Shown: positions 43,601 through 51,354 of the stretch, in pieces | Layout of the letters: each line of letters begins with the position of its first letter | How positions within the stretch are numbered: the first letter of the stretch is position 1 | From: Mycobacterium sp. | Lineage (GTDB): Bacteria; Actinomycetota; Actinomycetes; Mycobacteriales; Mycobacteriaceae | Assembly: GCA_020438845.1 (NCBI GenBank) | Contig: JAGQTV010000060.1 | Coordinates: 29,217-93,216 of the forward strand | Direction: 5' to 3' | Length of the DNA: 64,000 nucleotides | Position numbers and translations under genes: made by a program | The notes under the pieces: generated by a model | Seen by the model: only the letters and a program-made list of their open reading frames with translations | Databases searched by the model: none | Told to the model about the DNA's origin: nothing

Positions 43601-43960
43601 GCGGACCACCGTTACCTTGTCGTCGACTACAAGACCAATTGGCTCGGTGAGTCGGAGCGCCCGCTGACCGCCGCCGATTACACCGCCGCACGGATGTCCG
43701 AGGCCATGCTGCACTCCGACTACCCTTTGCAGGCTCTGCTGTACAGCGTTGTACTGCATCGGTTCCTGCGCTGGAGACTGCCGGGGTACGACCCGGGCCG
43801 GCACTTCGGCGGCGTCTTGTACCTGTTCGTCCGGGGTATGTGTGGTGCGGATACGCCGATCGTGGACGGTCATCCCGCCGGTGTGTTCGGGTGGCAGCCG
43901 CCAATCGAACTGGTGATAGCCGTGTCGGATCTGCTCGACGGTCGGGAGGCGGTTGCATGA
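40661..43960 (+). CDS. recB: Exodeoxyribonuclease V subunit beta (RecB)
   Basis: A 1099-residue superfamily 1A helicase-nuclease. The Walker A motif is EASAGTGKTFTLAG with Lys27, motif II is MVDEFQDTDPVQWE, motif III ILIGDPKQAIYAFRGGD, and motif V/VI includes MTVWGSKGLQFPIVYLP and LCYVALTRAQSQIVAW. The C-terminal nuclease has GTLVHAVLETADP and VVDYKTNWLGE, so the DYK catalytic centre is present. The 3'-5' helicase and nuclease work with RecC and RecD. An open frame starts at 40622 but the ATG at 40661 overlaps the recC stop and gives the canonical start. The stop overlaps the recD ATG. Confidence 0.95.
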   Translation: MERFDLSGPLPAPASTTVLEASAGTGKTFTLAGLVTRYVAEGRASLDQMLLITFSRSATQELRERVRDALQVAVRAIENPETVGTNALLQHLVDVDAAELDARRERLMDALAGFDAATIATTHQFCNVVLKSLGVAGDTDAGVQLVENLEDLVAEIVDDLYLKLFGNLTDRPKISREDALSMARAIADQGGTDLRPANPHSDSEAAVRLRFARNFITELDRRKRLRGILGYDDLLTRLARALTEPDSPAAVRMRQRWSVVMVDEFQDTDPVQWEVISRAFRGKSTLILIGDPKQAIYAFRGGDIVTYLQAARTAGERRTLGVNWRSDSVLVDRLKTLMSGAELGDPDIVVRDVEAAHRGHRLAGAPRNDPFRLRVVSRDGFGLAGTQTLKADVLRPHIEADLAADIRELLASGATYDGRPLRARDIAVITAHSGARDCFESLIAAGVPAVYTGDIDVLKSPAADDWLCLLEAIDQPHRPGMVRAAAATMFFRNTADDLARGGSELTDEVAETLRQWADHAREAGVPAIFEAAQLAGMGKDVLSWAGGERHMTDLAHVTQLLHETAQREHYSLPALRDWLRTQREEGSQANERSRRLDSEAEAVQVMTVWGSKGLQFPIVYLPYAFNRHLRREDLVRYHDGGQRCLYIGGKQSEELAAAQHSSDREARGEELRLCYVALTRAQSQIVAWWAPSWDEPNGGLSRLLRGREPGQAAVPEYSEPKQIDCADALSLLRRWEALDALVIEKSVIGKPGRLAGVELPENPDVRHFHRRIDTTWRRTSYSQLVRSAQEGVGVSSEPEVVELDDEVPDIPLVAPIGIADVPSPMADLPTGAKFGTLVHAVLETADPLADDLAAELRTQIDIHSVWWPVDVPTADLAAALIPMHDTPLGPLADNRTLRQIGLSDRLCEMNFEFPLAGGDLREAAPEIRLVDVGRLLGEYLPADDPLVGYAERLTDPTLGRQPLRGYLSGSLDVVLRIPDGADHRYLVVDYKTNWLGESERPLTAADYTAARMSEAMLHSDYPLQALLYSVVLHRFLRWRLPGYDPGRHFGGVLYLFVRGMCGADTPIVDGHPAGVFGWQPPIELVIAVSDLLDGREAVA

Positions 43961-45708
43961 CGACGGGTATGACGGCGCCGATCGCCGACGCCGCGGACTG
44001 GCGGCTCAGCGCGTCGGCCAAGGGGCTGCTTCGCGACTTCAACGACGCCGGTGTGCTGGATTCCTCGGATGTTCTCGTCGCCCAGCGGCTGACCGAGTTG
44101 GCCGGGGAAACCGACCCACGGGTGGCTCTGGCGGTGGGGTTCGCGGTGCGAGCCCTGCGGGGCGGGTCGGTGTGCGTGGACCTCTCGGTAGTCGCCGAGC
44201 AGGTCGGAGGCCCCGAGCTGCCATGGCCGGAGCCTGCCGGTTGGCTGGCCGCGATCACCTCCAGTGAGTTGATCGCCGAACCGCCGGTGCTTCACCTCGA
44301 CGCGGGAATGTTGTATCTGGATCGCTATTGGATCGAGGAACGGCGGGTCGCCGAGGACGTCCTGACTCTGGCCGGCGCCACCCGGTCGGGCTCTGCCGTC
44401 GACATCGACCGGCTCTTCCCGGACAGTTACGCCGAACAGCGGGTGGCGGCCCAGGTGGCGCTGTCGCGGGCGCTGACCGTGCTGACCGGCGGCCCCGGCA
44501 CCGGCAAGACCACGACCGTGGCCCGACTGCTGGCTCTGCTGGCTGAGCAGTCCCAACTCGACGGTAAGCCGATGCTGAGGATCGCGTTGGCGGCGCCCAC
44601 CGGCAAAGCGGCGGCACGCCTGCTGGAGGCGGTGCAAGAGGAGGTTGACGCCCTGGAACCTGTTGACCGAGAACGGATGCCGGCCCTGACCGCCACCACA
44701 CTTCACAGGCTGCTGGGTAGCCGCCCCGACACGTCTTCACGATTCCGCCACCACCGGGACAACCGGCTGCCGCATGACGTGATCGTCGTCGACGAGACGT
44801 CGATGGTCTCGCTGACCATGATGGCGCGGCTGCTCGACGCGGTTCGTCCGGAATCCCGATTGGTGCTGGTCGGCGACCCACACCAGCTGGCCTCGGTCGA
44901 GGCCGGTGCGGTGCTGGCCGACCTGGTCGACGGTTTGGCCGCTGTTGCCGAGACGCCAATCGCGACGTTGGTGACTCCGCACCGGTTCGGCGAGTCAATC
45001 GGGTCGCTGGCCCAGGCTATCCGGGAGGGTGACGCTGAATCAGCCCTGGCAGTCCTGGCTGCCGGCGGTGAGAGCATCGAATGGGTGAACAGCGATCAGC
45101 CCGGCGATGTGCTTCGCAAAGTCCTGGTGCCGCATGCGCTCAAGGTCAGGGAGGCTGCCGTCTTGGGCGACGGCCCTGAAGCGCTGCGGACGCTGGACCA
45201 GCACCGGATGCTGTGCGCTCACCGTCGCGGTCCGTACGGGGTGACCTACTGGAACCGGCAGACCGAGCGCTGGCTGGCTGAGCAGACCGACATGCCGCTC
45301 TGGGCGCCCTGGTATCCGGGCCGACCGGTGCTGGTCACGGCCAACGACTACGGGCTCGGACTGTACAACGGCGACACCGGAGTTGCGGTTCTCCGCGACG
45401 GTTCGCTGCGGGCGGTGATGTCGGCCAGCGGTGGACCTGTCGAGTTGGCGACCAGCCGTCTGGCCGACATCGAGACCATGCATGCGATGACCATCCACAA
45501 GAGTCAGGGCAGCCAGGCCCTGGAGGTCACAGTGCTGCTGCCGCCCGTCGAATCTCGCCTGCTGACTCGCGAATTGCTCTACACGGCTGTCACCCGCGCG
45601 CGAAATAAGGTGCGGCTTATCGGGTCGGCTGACCAGTTGCGGGCGGCGGTCGAAAGGCGCGCTATCCGGGCCACCGGCCTGAAGCGGCGGCTCAGCGCGG
45701 CGGGCTGA
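43957..45708 (+). CDS. recD: Exodeoxyribonuclease V subunit alpha (RecD)
   Basis: A 583-residue 5'-3' SF1B helicase. The Walker A motif is TGGPGTGKTTTVARLL (Lys near 184), followed by LAAPTGKAAARLLEA, VVDETSMVSLTMMARLL, LVLVGDPHQLASVEAGAV, and the C-terminal UvrD-type motif AMTIHKSQGSQALEVTVLLP and LLYTAVTRARNKVRLIG. The ATG at 43957 overlaps the recB stop (ATGA). The stop codon lies inside a long hairpin that terminates the operon. Confidence 0.95.
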   Translation: MTTGMTAPIADAADWRLSASAKGLLRDFNDAGVLDSSDVLVAQRLTELAGETDPRVALAVGFAVRALRGGSVCVDLSVVAEQVGGPELPWPEPAGWLAAITSSELIAEPPVLHLDAGMLYLDRYWIEERRVAEDVLTLAGATRSGSAVDIDRLFPDSYAEQRVAAQVALSRALTVLTGGPGTGKTTTVARLLALLAEQSQLDGKPMLRIALAAPTGKAAARLLEAVQEEVDALEPVDRERMPALTATTLHRLLGSRPDTSSRFRHHRDNRLPHDVIVVDETSMVSLTMMARLLDAVRPESRLVLVGDPHQLASVEAGAVLADLVDGLAAVAETPIATLVTPHRFGESIGSLAQAIREGDAESALAVLAAGGESIEWVNSDQPGDVLRKVLVPHALKVREAAVLGDGPEALRTLDQHRMLCAHRRGPYGVTYWNRQTERWLAEQTDMPLWAPWYPGRPVLVTANDYGLGLYNGDTGVAVLRDGSLRAVMSASGGPVELATSRLADIETMHAMTIHKSQGSQALEVTVLLPPVESRLLTRELLYTAVTRARNKVRLIGSADQLRAAVERRAIRATGLKRRLSAAG

Positions 45709-45729
45709 CGCGTGTCAACCCGCCGCGCT
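45694..45729. terminator. Strong bidirectional hairpin after recD
   Basis: AGCGCGGCGGG (45694-45704) and CCCGCCGCGCT (45719-45729) form a perfect 11-bp stem, extended after one C/A mismatch by TGAC/GTCA around a GCGT loop. It contains the recD stop. There is no U-tract, as is common in mycobacteria. It would serve both recD and the convergent small secreted protein gene. Confidence 0.75.
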
Positions 45730-45746
45730 GCTCTACTCCCGGGCGC

Positions 45747-46013
45747 TCAGTCGTCCAACGCGATGAGGGGCGGGTATGGTCCGGCGCCGAATGGGTTGTA
45801 GTCCGGCCGGGCGAATTGCGCTTCATTGCTCCAGCCCTGCGGTACGCTCTGAACGGCCCCCGAGATGCCTGGGCTGTACGAGGGGCTCGTGGTAACACAA
45901 CGTGTTGACCGGTCGCACTCTGTTCCCGAATCCGCACTCGCTGTTGGTACCGCGGTCACGGCTATCGCCGCGGCACCAATCAAAAGTGTCCGGATCAGGA
46001 TTGGGGTTGCCAT
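45747..46013 (-). CDS. Small secreted protein
   Basis: An 88-residue precursor. The signal peptide MATPILIRTLLIGAAAIAVT ends at ASA near residue 30, leaving a mature peptide of about 58 residues with a Cys pair (ECDRSTRCV) and PSYSPGISGAVQSVPQGW, then a Pro/Ala/Gly-rich end (YNPFGAGPYPPLIALDD). AAGGAG lies 9 nt before the ATG. The frame is open to 46202 but only this start has a Shine-Dalgarno and signal peptide. Resembles many short mycobacterial exported proteins; function unknown. The 185-bp upstream spacer has no recognisable element. Confidence 0.75.
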   Translation of the reverse strand: MATPILIRTLLIGAAAIAVTAVPTASADSGTECDRSTRCVTTSPSYSPGISGAVQSVPQGWSNEAQFARPDYNPFGAGPYPPLIALDD

Positions 46014-46198
46014 TTCTATCGACTCCTTCGTCGTTGCGGAGGGCGCTCCATGCATTCCAACGCCTCTGACTGTGAGCGTAGGAGCCCAGGTGAACGGGGT
46101 CACTATTCTCATAGGGAAGTCATTTGTTTCCCGGTCAGCCGCAGGTCGGGAGGGGGCGGCCGGCAGGGCCGTCGCGCAAACGGTCATTTCGCAAGCTC

Positions 46199-46699
46199 TC
46201 ACGTCGCCTGGATGTGGTGCAGTGCAACGTCGCTCAGTTCGCCGTTGAATACCGTCGCGGTCATGTATGTGTGGGACGGCTGACGGCGCCGGTCGGTCGG
46301 AGATCCGGGGTTGAGCAGCCGCAGACCCGAGCGGGTGGTGGAGTCCCAGGGAATGTGGCTGTGTCCGAACACCAGAACGTCGGTATCCGGGAACTGGGCC
46401 GCCATACGTGCCTCGCGGCCCGCTGAGGCGCCGGTCTCGTGAACGACGGTGAAGCGCACACCGCCCAGGGTGGCCGCGGCACGTTCTGGAAGACGGGATC
46501 GCAGGGCTGGACCGTCGTTATTACCCCAGCAGCCCAGCAGTCGGGCCGCCCTTACTTCGATGGCGTCGAGGAGGGTGACATCGACCCAATCCCCGGCATG
46601 GATCACCACGTCGGCGCCATCGATGTCGGCCCATAGTTGGGCAGGTAGGTCGCGCGCCCGGCGCGGCACGTGAGTGTCTGCCGTCAGCACGATGCGCAT
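46199..46699 (-). CDS. YfcE/MJ0936-type metallophosphoesterase
   Basis: A 166-residue calcineurin-like phosphoesterase. The metal ligands are all visible: Asp8 and His10 in TADTHVP, Asp37 in HAGDW, Asn and Asp in WGNND (60-62), His in VVHETG and GHSH in LVFGHSHIPW. It hydrolyses phosphodiesters with two divalent metals. The ATG at 46699 has TACCCT ending 5 nt upstream and no Shine-Dalgarno, so it may be leaderless. It is divergent from the small membrane protein gene. Confidence 0.88.
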   Translation of the reverse strand: MRIVLTADTHVPRRARDLPAQLWADIDGADVVIHAGDWVDVTLLDAIEVRAARLLGCWGNNDGPALRSRLPERAAATLGGVRFTVVHETGASAGREARMAAQFPDTDVLVFGHSHIPWDSTTRSGLRLLNPGSPTDRRRQPSHTYMTATVFNGELSDVALHHIQAT

Positions 46700-46847
46700 G
46701 CGTCAGGGTACGTCGGGCGGGTGCTACCGCGCCGGACGTGGTTTTGGCTACCGGAGGTGGAATCGGGGCACTGGCCGGACCGTTCGCCCCGTTCTACCCT
46801 GGAAGTGGAGGGCTGGATGTGGTGGGACTGAAATGAAAGGCCCTGAC

Positions 46848-47186
46848 ATGAAGAACACCGTTTGGATCGATGACACGGACAACGACGGAATCAGCCGAGA
46901 CGCAGAGAAGCGCTGGCATGATCCGGCGGTCTTCCGCGCGGCGGTGGCCTACGTCTTCGCGGTGATCGCGCTGGCGGCGGCGGCGTTCGCCGCGATGGCA
47001 GTGTGGCACTCGGTGATCGCCGCGTTCATGGTGCCGGGAATCCTCTTCGTCGGCGCCGTGGGAGCGCTGCTGCGCGCCTACCAGGTGTGGCGAGCCGAGG
47101 GCGTCTGGGTGATCTGGCAGGGTGCGGGATGGGTTCTGGTGATTTTGTTCCTGTTCTGCCTCGGCGTCCCGACAGCGGTGCTGTAG
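46848..47186 (+). CDS. Small polytopic membrane protein
   Basis: A 112-residue protein with an acidic N-terminus (VWIDDTDNDGISRDAEKRW) and three hydrophobic helices (about 30-52, 56-78 and 90-112). The ATG at 46848 is preceded by GAAAGG with 7-nt spacing; ATG 46833 would add five residues but has a weaker site. TACCCT at 46795-46800 is a possible -10. No domain was recognised. It lies 19 bp before the CoA-transferase gene. Confidence 0.7.
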   Translation: MKNTVWIDDTDNDGISRDAEKRWHDPAVFRAAVAYVFAVIALAAAAFAAMAVWHSVIAAFMVPGILFVGAVGALLRAYQVWRAEGVWVIWQGAGWVLVILFLFCLGVPTAVL

Positions 47187-47205
47187 CGCCAGCCATACTC
47201 GTCGG

Positions 47206-48381
47206 GTGACCCCGTCTGCGGTGCCTGAATCCGAGTCGTCCGGCCGACCATTGGCTGGTGTCCGGGTCGTCGAGATCTCCAGCTTCGTCGCCGTCCCATT
47301 GGCCGGGATGACGTTGGCGCAACTCGGTGCGGAAGTGGTGCGCATCGACCCGGTCGGTGGGGCTGCGGACTGGCGTCGCTGGCCGCTGGCCGAATCCGGG
47401 CAGAGTATCTATTGGGCCGGACTCAACAAGGGCAAGCGGTCGATGGCCGTGGACATGCGCTCTGCCGAAGGTCGGGAATTGATTCAGCGGCTCATCACGG
47501 CCGCCGGAGTCTTCATCACCAATGTCTCAGGACGGCAGTGGCATTCCTATGAATCGTTGAGTGCGCTACGGCCCGATCTGATCCAGCTTGAGGTGGTGGG
47601 ACGCGGCGACGGGAGGACGGGGGTGGACTACACCGTGAACGCCGCGACTGGATTCCCGCTGATCACCGGACCCCCCGACCACATCGGGCCGGTCAACAAC
47701 GTCGTGCCGGCCTGGGACATCAGTTGCGGTCTCTATGCCGCGCTGTCGGTGCTGACCGCTCTACGTCGCCGGGAGGCCACAGGTCGGGGCGGCCACATTC
47801 TGTTGCCGTTGGACGACGTCGCCCTGACCGCGGCCGCCAACCTGGGCTATCTCACCGAGGTGATGGTCAACGGCGTCGTGCGACCCCGCTTGGGCAACGC
47901 GATCTTCGGCCAGTACGGCCAAGACTTCATCAGCAGCGACGGCGTGGGCTTCATGGTGGTGGCGCTCACCGGCCGGCACTTCCGCGATCTCGCCGAGCTC
48001 ACCGGCACAGCGAAAGCCGTTGCCGCCGTGGCTGATGCGTTGGCAACCGATTTCAGCGACGAGGGACAGCGCTACGAGCACCGCGAGGTGCTCAGCGCGT
48101 TGTTCGGTGCGTGGTTCCGGGCTCGCACGGCCGAAGAGATCACCGCAGCGCTGACCGGGAGTTCGGTACTGTGGGAGCGTTATCAGAGCTTCGCCGATGT
48201 GGTGAATAGCCCACGAGTGCAGGACAATCCGCTGTTCACGCCGCTGGACCAACCGGGCATCGGAACCTATCTCGCCCCCGGACTGCCGATGTCCGTGGAC
48301 GGCGTTCACACCAGCGCCGCACCCGCGCCCGTTCTGGGACAAGACAACGATGCCGTGCCCGCGGAATGGCTCTGCGCATGA
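47206..48381 (+). CDS. CaiB/BaiF family III CoA-transferase
   Basis: A 391-residue class III CoA-transferase. The N-terminal motif is LAGVRVVEISSFVAVPLAG followed by LAQLGAEVVRIDPVGGAADW and GLNKGKRSMAVDMRSAEGR. Asp171 in VPAWDISCGLYAAL corresponds to the catalytic aspartate (Asp169 of formyl-CoA transferase). It moves CoA between an acyl-CoA and a carboxylic acid. The GTG start is at 47206; a CATACT sequence 6 nt upstream may be its -10. The stop overlaps the thioesterase start (ATGA), so CoA transfer and acyl-CoA hydrolysis are coexpressed. Substrate unknown. Confidence 0.87.
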   Translation: MTPSAVPESESSGRPLAGVRVVEISSFVAVPLAGMTLAQLGAEVVRIDPVGGAADWRRWPLAESGQSIYWAGLNKGKRSMAVDMRSAEGRELIQRLITAAGVFITNVSGRQWHSYESLSALRPDLIQLEVVGRGDGRTGVDYTVNAATGFPLITGPPDHIGPVNNVVPAWDISCGLYAALSVLTALRRREATGRGGHILLPLDDVALTAAANLGYLTEVMVNGVVRPRLGNAIFGQYGQDFISSDGVGFMVVALTGRHFRDLAELTGTAKAVAAVADALATDFSDEGQRYEHREVLSALFGAWFRARTAEEITAALTGSSVLWERYQSFADVVNSPRVQDNPLFTPLDQPGIGTYLAPGLPMSVDGVHTSAAPAPVLGQDNDAVPAEWLCA

Positions 48382-49178
48382 GTCTTGCCGACTTTCTGGA
48401 CCTCACCGCCGACGGCATCGACGCCTTCACCGGGCCGCCGAACGGCCCGGTCGGCAAGCGCGCCTACGGCGGGCACCTGGCCGCCCAGTCGCTTGCCGCC
48501 GCCTGTCGTACCGTGACCGCGGATCGGCTGCCGACGGCGTTGCACGTGCAGTTCCTGCGCGGCGGGGATGCCGGGACTCCGGTTCGCTACCACGTGGAAC
48601 GGATGCACGACGGGCGGACCACGTCGTCGCGCCGGGTGCTCGGCCGTCAAGCGGATCGAACATTGGTCAGTGCCACAGCACTTTTCGTCGTGCCGACGGC
48701 CGGTCCTGAACACACCGACGAACCTGAACGCCAAGATCCCGAGGCGTTGGATCGCACCGGTCCGATCGGACCGGCGCCGTCGCTAGCGCCCGAGGAGGTG
48801 GACATCCGCATCCGCGACGACCGCACCGGAGGTGATTTCGTCCGCGAACTCTGGTGGCGTATCAGCGCGGCACTGCCCGACGACCCGATCCTGCATGCAT
48901 GCCTGGCGGTCTACGTCACCGACATCTACGGGGTCGACCCGGTGCTCGCCGTGCACGGATATTCGATGACCGACCGCAGTCACCACTGCGCCACGACCGA
49001 CTCATCAATCTGGTTCCACCGCAACATTCGTGCCGACCGATGGAACCTGTTGGAGTCACGGTCGCCCGCCGCGGCCCGGGGGCGTGGGGTGATGACTGCT
49101 GCCCTCTACAACGCCGGTGGGGTTAGGGTGGCGACCTTGGTGCACGAGGGCCAGGCGGTGAGGCGCGAGCAACTCTAG
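48378..49178 (+). CDS. TesB-like acyl-CoA thioesterase
   Basis: A 266-residue double-hotdog thioesterase. Motifs are AYGGHLAAQSLAAACRTV, PTALHVQFLRGGDAGTPV, YHVERMHDGRTTSSRRVLG in the first half and HGYSMTDRSHHCATTDSSI with WFHRNIRADRWNLLESRSP in the second. It hydrolyses acyl-CoA to free acid and CoA. The start at 48378 overlaps the CoA-transferase stop in ATGA; an ATG four codons upstream is possible. The tail overlaps the end of the convergent PhlG-like gene by 4 bp. Confidence 0.87.
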   Translation: MSLADFLDLTADGIDAFTGPPNGPVGKRAYGGHLAAQSLAAACRTVTADRLPTALHVQFLRGGDAGTPVRYHVERMHDGRTTSSRRVLGRQADRTLVSATALFVVPTAGPEHTDEPERQDPEALDRTGPIGPAPSLAPEEVDIRIRDDRTGGDFVRELWWRISAALPDDPILHACLAVYVTDIYGVDPVLAVHGYSMTDRSHHCATTDSSIWFHRNIRADRWNLLESRSPAAARGRGVMTAALYNAGGVRVATLVHEGQAVRREQL

Positions 49179-49966
49179 GCTGCGGCGATTTTCCGGTAGA
49201 TGCCGGGCAGAAAGCCCGCTAGGTGGTTCATCTCCTGTGCGCAGTGCACGAGCAGATCCCTCGGGTGAGGCAATTGACGTGCGGCGAGCGGTCGGATCAT
49301 GTTGTTGGCCAGCCGGTTTCCACCACGAACCGCCACCTGGCGGCCACCCATCCAGAATCTGGACCGCATCTCGCTACCGTCTGCAGTGGGGCGAACGTGG
49401 TGGATCAGCCAGCCGATGTCCACCGGCAGTTCGCTGGATCCGATCCGCGCGCAGACCGCGATGCCCTCTGCGAGCCCGGCCCGGTCCAGGCCCAGCGTCG
49501 AGGGTTCGACGAACTGGATCGCCCCTTTGGTGAACGTCGAGCCGATGTACTCCTCGATGAGCGAGGTGCGCCCTACGTAGTGCTCGTCACCATGACAGCC
49601 ATCTCCGCCGCCGTCGGCCCAGCGGGCCGCCACGTGCGCACGCGGATGCCACAGCTTGTAGCGGCGCGAATCGCTGCCGTGCCAGCCGAACCACCAATCC
49701 CACATCGCGGGGGTGACACCGGGCATGTCGGTACGGACCGACACCCCAAACCCGCCATCGCGCATGGTGCCGTACCCGTTCTCGGTCTGCTGGTACCCCT
49801 CGTCGAGCAGAGCGACTACGTCGTCGAATGCTGGCATGGCCTGGTCGGCTTGGGGGCCGTGTTCGAGCGCGACGACGACGTGGCCTGGCAGTGGGGCCAT
49901 CTGCGGGTTGAAGAAGCTACCCCAGAGGGTGTCGTTGTCGCCGGGGCGGTAGCCCAGATAGTTCAC
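49175..49966 (-). CDS. PhlG-type C-C bond hydrolase (DAPG hydrolase family)
   Basis: A 263-residue member of the 2,4-diacetylphloroglucinol hydrolase family, which cleaves an aryl-acyl C-C bond. The signature is MWDWWFGWHGSDSRRYKLW followed by HPRAH. His107, Glu138, His241 and Glu245 (HCAQE) have the same kind of spacing as the zinc ligands of PhlG (31 residues between the first two; HxxxE for the last two). The GTG start overlaps the oxidase stop (GTGA). It closes a four-gene operon. The substrate may be an acylated phenol or beta-diketone; that is inference. Confidence 0.85.
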   Translation of the reverse strand: MNYLGYRPGDNDTLWGSFFNPQMAPLPGHVVVALEHGPQADQAMPAFDDVVALLDEGYQQTENGYGTMRDGGFGVSVRTDMPGVTPAMWDWWFGWHGSDSRRYKLWHPRAHVAARWADGGGDGCHGDEHYVGRTSLIEEYIGSTFTKGAIQFVEPSTLGLDRAGLAEGIAVCARIGSSELPVDIGWLIHHVRPTADGSEMRSRFWMGGRQVAVRGGNRLANNMIRPLAARQLPHPRDLLVHCAQEMNHLAGFLPGIYRKIAAA

Positions 49967-51306
49967 CAGACCCGGCCCATCCAGGAGCAGAACCGGCCGT
50001 CGGGATCGTAGGCGGCGCGAATCCGGTCCAGTTTGGCCATGTTCTCGTCGGTGGCGAACTTCGCCGCACGCGCCCCGAGGTTCTCGTCGGCCAACTGGAT
50101 GCCGCTGGCCAGCGGCGCCATCGCGGCCATGTTGGAACGTGGCCAGTCGGCATACTCGGCGTCGTCGGCTGCGTTCTCCCAGCCGGAGTACAGCGCTAGG
50201 TAGACCTCGTCCTCGAGGCTGTAAGCCATGTCCTGCCGCCGGGGCGACGGTCCCCACATAAGCCAGAGGAAATGCGATGGGTGGGGCGGCATGGTGTCGA
50301 GGATGCGGTGGATTCCCGGCAACAGTGCCTCAGCCGAGGCCGATGTCCACATGTTGTCGGCGGTGTAGCGATGGTCGGCGAGGTAGTTGCTCATCACCGC
50401 CTCGTACCACGCGGGCATCTCCACCGGGGCATAGGGGACGGCGATGAGCGCCTTGTCCACGATCGGGCAGCGGTCGAGTATGCCGAACGCGTCCCGGGCC
50501 TCCTTCTCAGTGTCGGCGAACACCGGCGAGGCCAGCACGATCGCGGGGCGGTCGATCCCGGCGCTGGGCACATTCCGGGAGGCGACGATCTGAACCTCGA
50601 CCCGGCGATCGACGTCGGCGGATATCGACCGCGCCCAGGTGTAGATCTCGTCGGCGTATTCGGTCGGGTAGGCGTAGAAGCTGCTGCCCAGAACGGCGGG
50701 TTTCGGGTAGAGCTTGAGATGGAAGCCGGTGACCACCGCGAAGAAACCCGGACCGGATCCGCGTGCCGCCCAGTACAGATCGGGGTGGTGATCGGCGTCG
50801 ATGTAGATCTGTTCGCCGTCGGCGGTGACGACGTCGAGGCCGATCACGCTCTCGCACGCCGGGCCATAAACCCGGCTGTTCCAGCCGTAGCCGCCCTGCA
50901 ACAGATAGCCGCCGATGCGCACCCCCTTGCAGTGGCCGGCGGGGAAGAAGAGGCCGAGGGTGATCAGTTCGGTCATCAACTCGCTACCGCCCTTGCCGGG
51001 ACCGACGACAGCTGTCATCTTCTCCGGGTCGACGCGGGTCTGGTCGAGTCGGCTGACGTCCAGGCACACCGCGCCGTCGCGCAGGTGGTTGGCCGCCCAG
51101 CTGTGACCGCCCGACCTCACACTCACCTGCTTGCCGTGGGCCTTGGCGTAACGCACGGCGGCGACCACGTCAGCGGGGTCAACGGCCTGGACGATGACGT
51201 CGGGAAAGCGATCCGGCACACGTTGGTTCCAGACCGTCGCTCGGCGTGCCGCTTCGTAGCCGTCATCGCCGCGGAAGAAATACCGACCATCGGGAAGTGC
51301 TCCCAT
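49963..51306 (-). CDS. Berberine-bridge-type FAD oxidase
   Basis: A 447-residue flavin oxidase with a PCMH FAD-binding domain (about 30-215) and a C-terminal BBE segment (YDPDGRFCSWMGRVW). His68 in VRSGGHSW and Cys126 in FPAGHCKG are positioned for bicovalent attachment of FAD, as in berberine-bridge enzymes. These oxidise alcohols, sugars or phenolics with O2. No signal peptide is visible. GAGGAG is 6 nt before the ATG. It is between the acyl-CoA dehydrogenase and the PhlG-like hydrolase in one operon, and likely prepares or processes the hydrolase substrate. Confidence 0.87.
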   Translation of the reverse strand: MGALPDGRYFFRGDDGYEAARRATVWNQRVPDRFPDVIVQAVDPADVVAAVRYAKAHGKQVSVRSGGHSWAANHLRDGAVCLDVSRLDQTRVDPEKMTAVVGPGKGGSELMTELITLGLFFPAGHCKGVRIGGYLLQGGYGWNSRVYGPACESVIGLDVVTADGEQIYIDADHHPDLYWAARGSGPGFFAVVTGFHLKLYPKPAVLGSSFYAYPTEYADEIYTWARSISADVDRRVEVQIVASRNVPSAGIDRPAIVLASPVFADTEKEARDAFGILDRCPIVDKALIAVPYAPVEMPAWYEAVMSNYLADHRYTADNMWTSASAEALLPGIHRILDTMPPHPSHFLWLMWGPSPRRQDMAYSLEDEVYLALYSGWENAADDAEYADWPRSNMAAMAPLASGIQLADENLGARAAKFATDENMAKLDRIRAAYDPDGRFCSWMGRVW

Positions 51307-51354
51307 CGAAAACTCCTCGATTTCGCCGAACTACTCGAAAACAGTACTGCCGCC

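Noticed and set aside
43840-43956. Longer N-terminus for RecD
   Set aside because: The extension lies inside the recB coding sequence; ATG 43957 gives the usual ATGA overlap.
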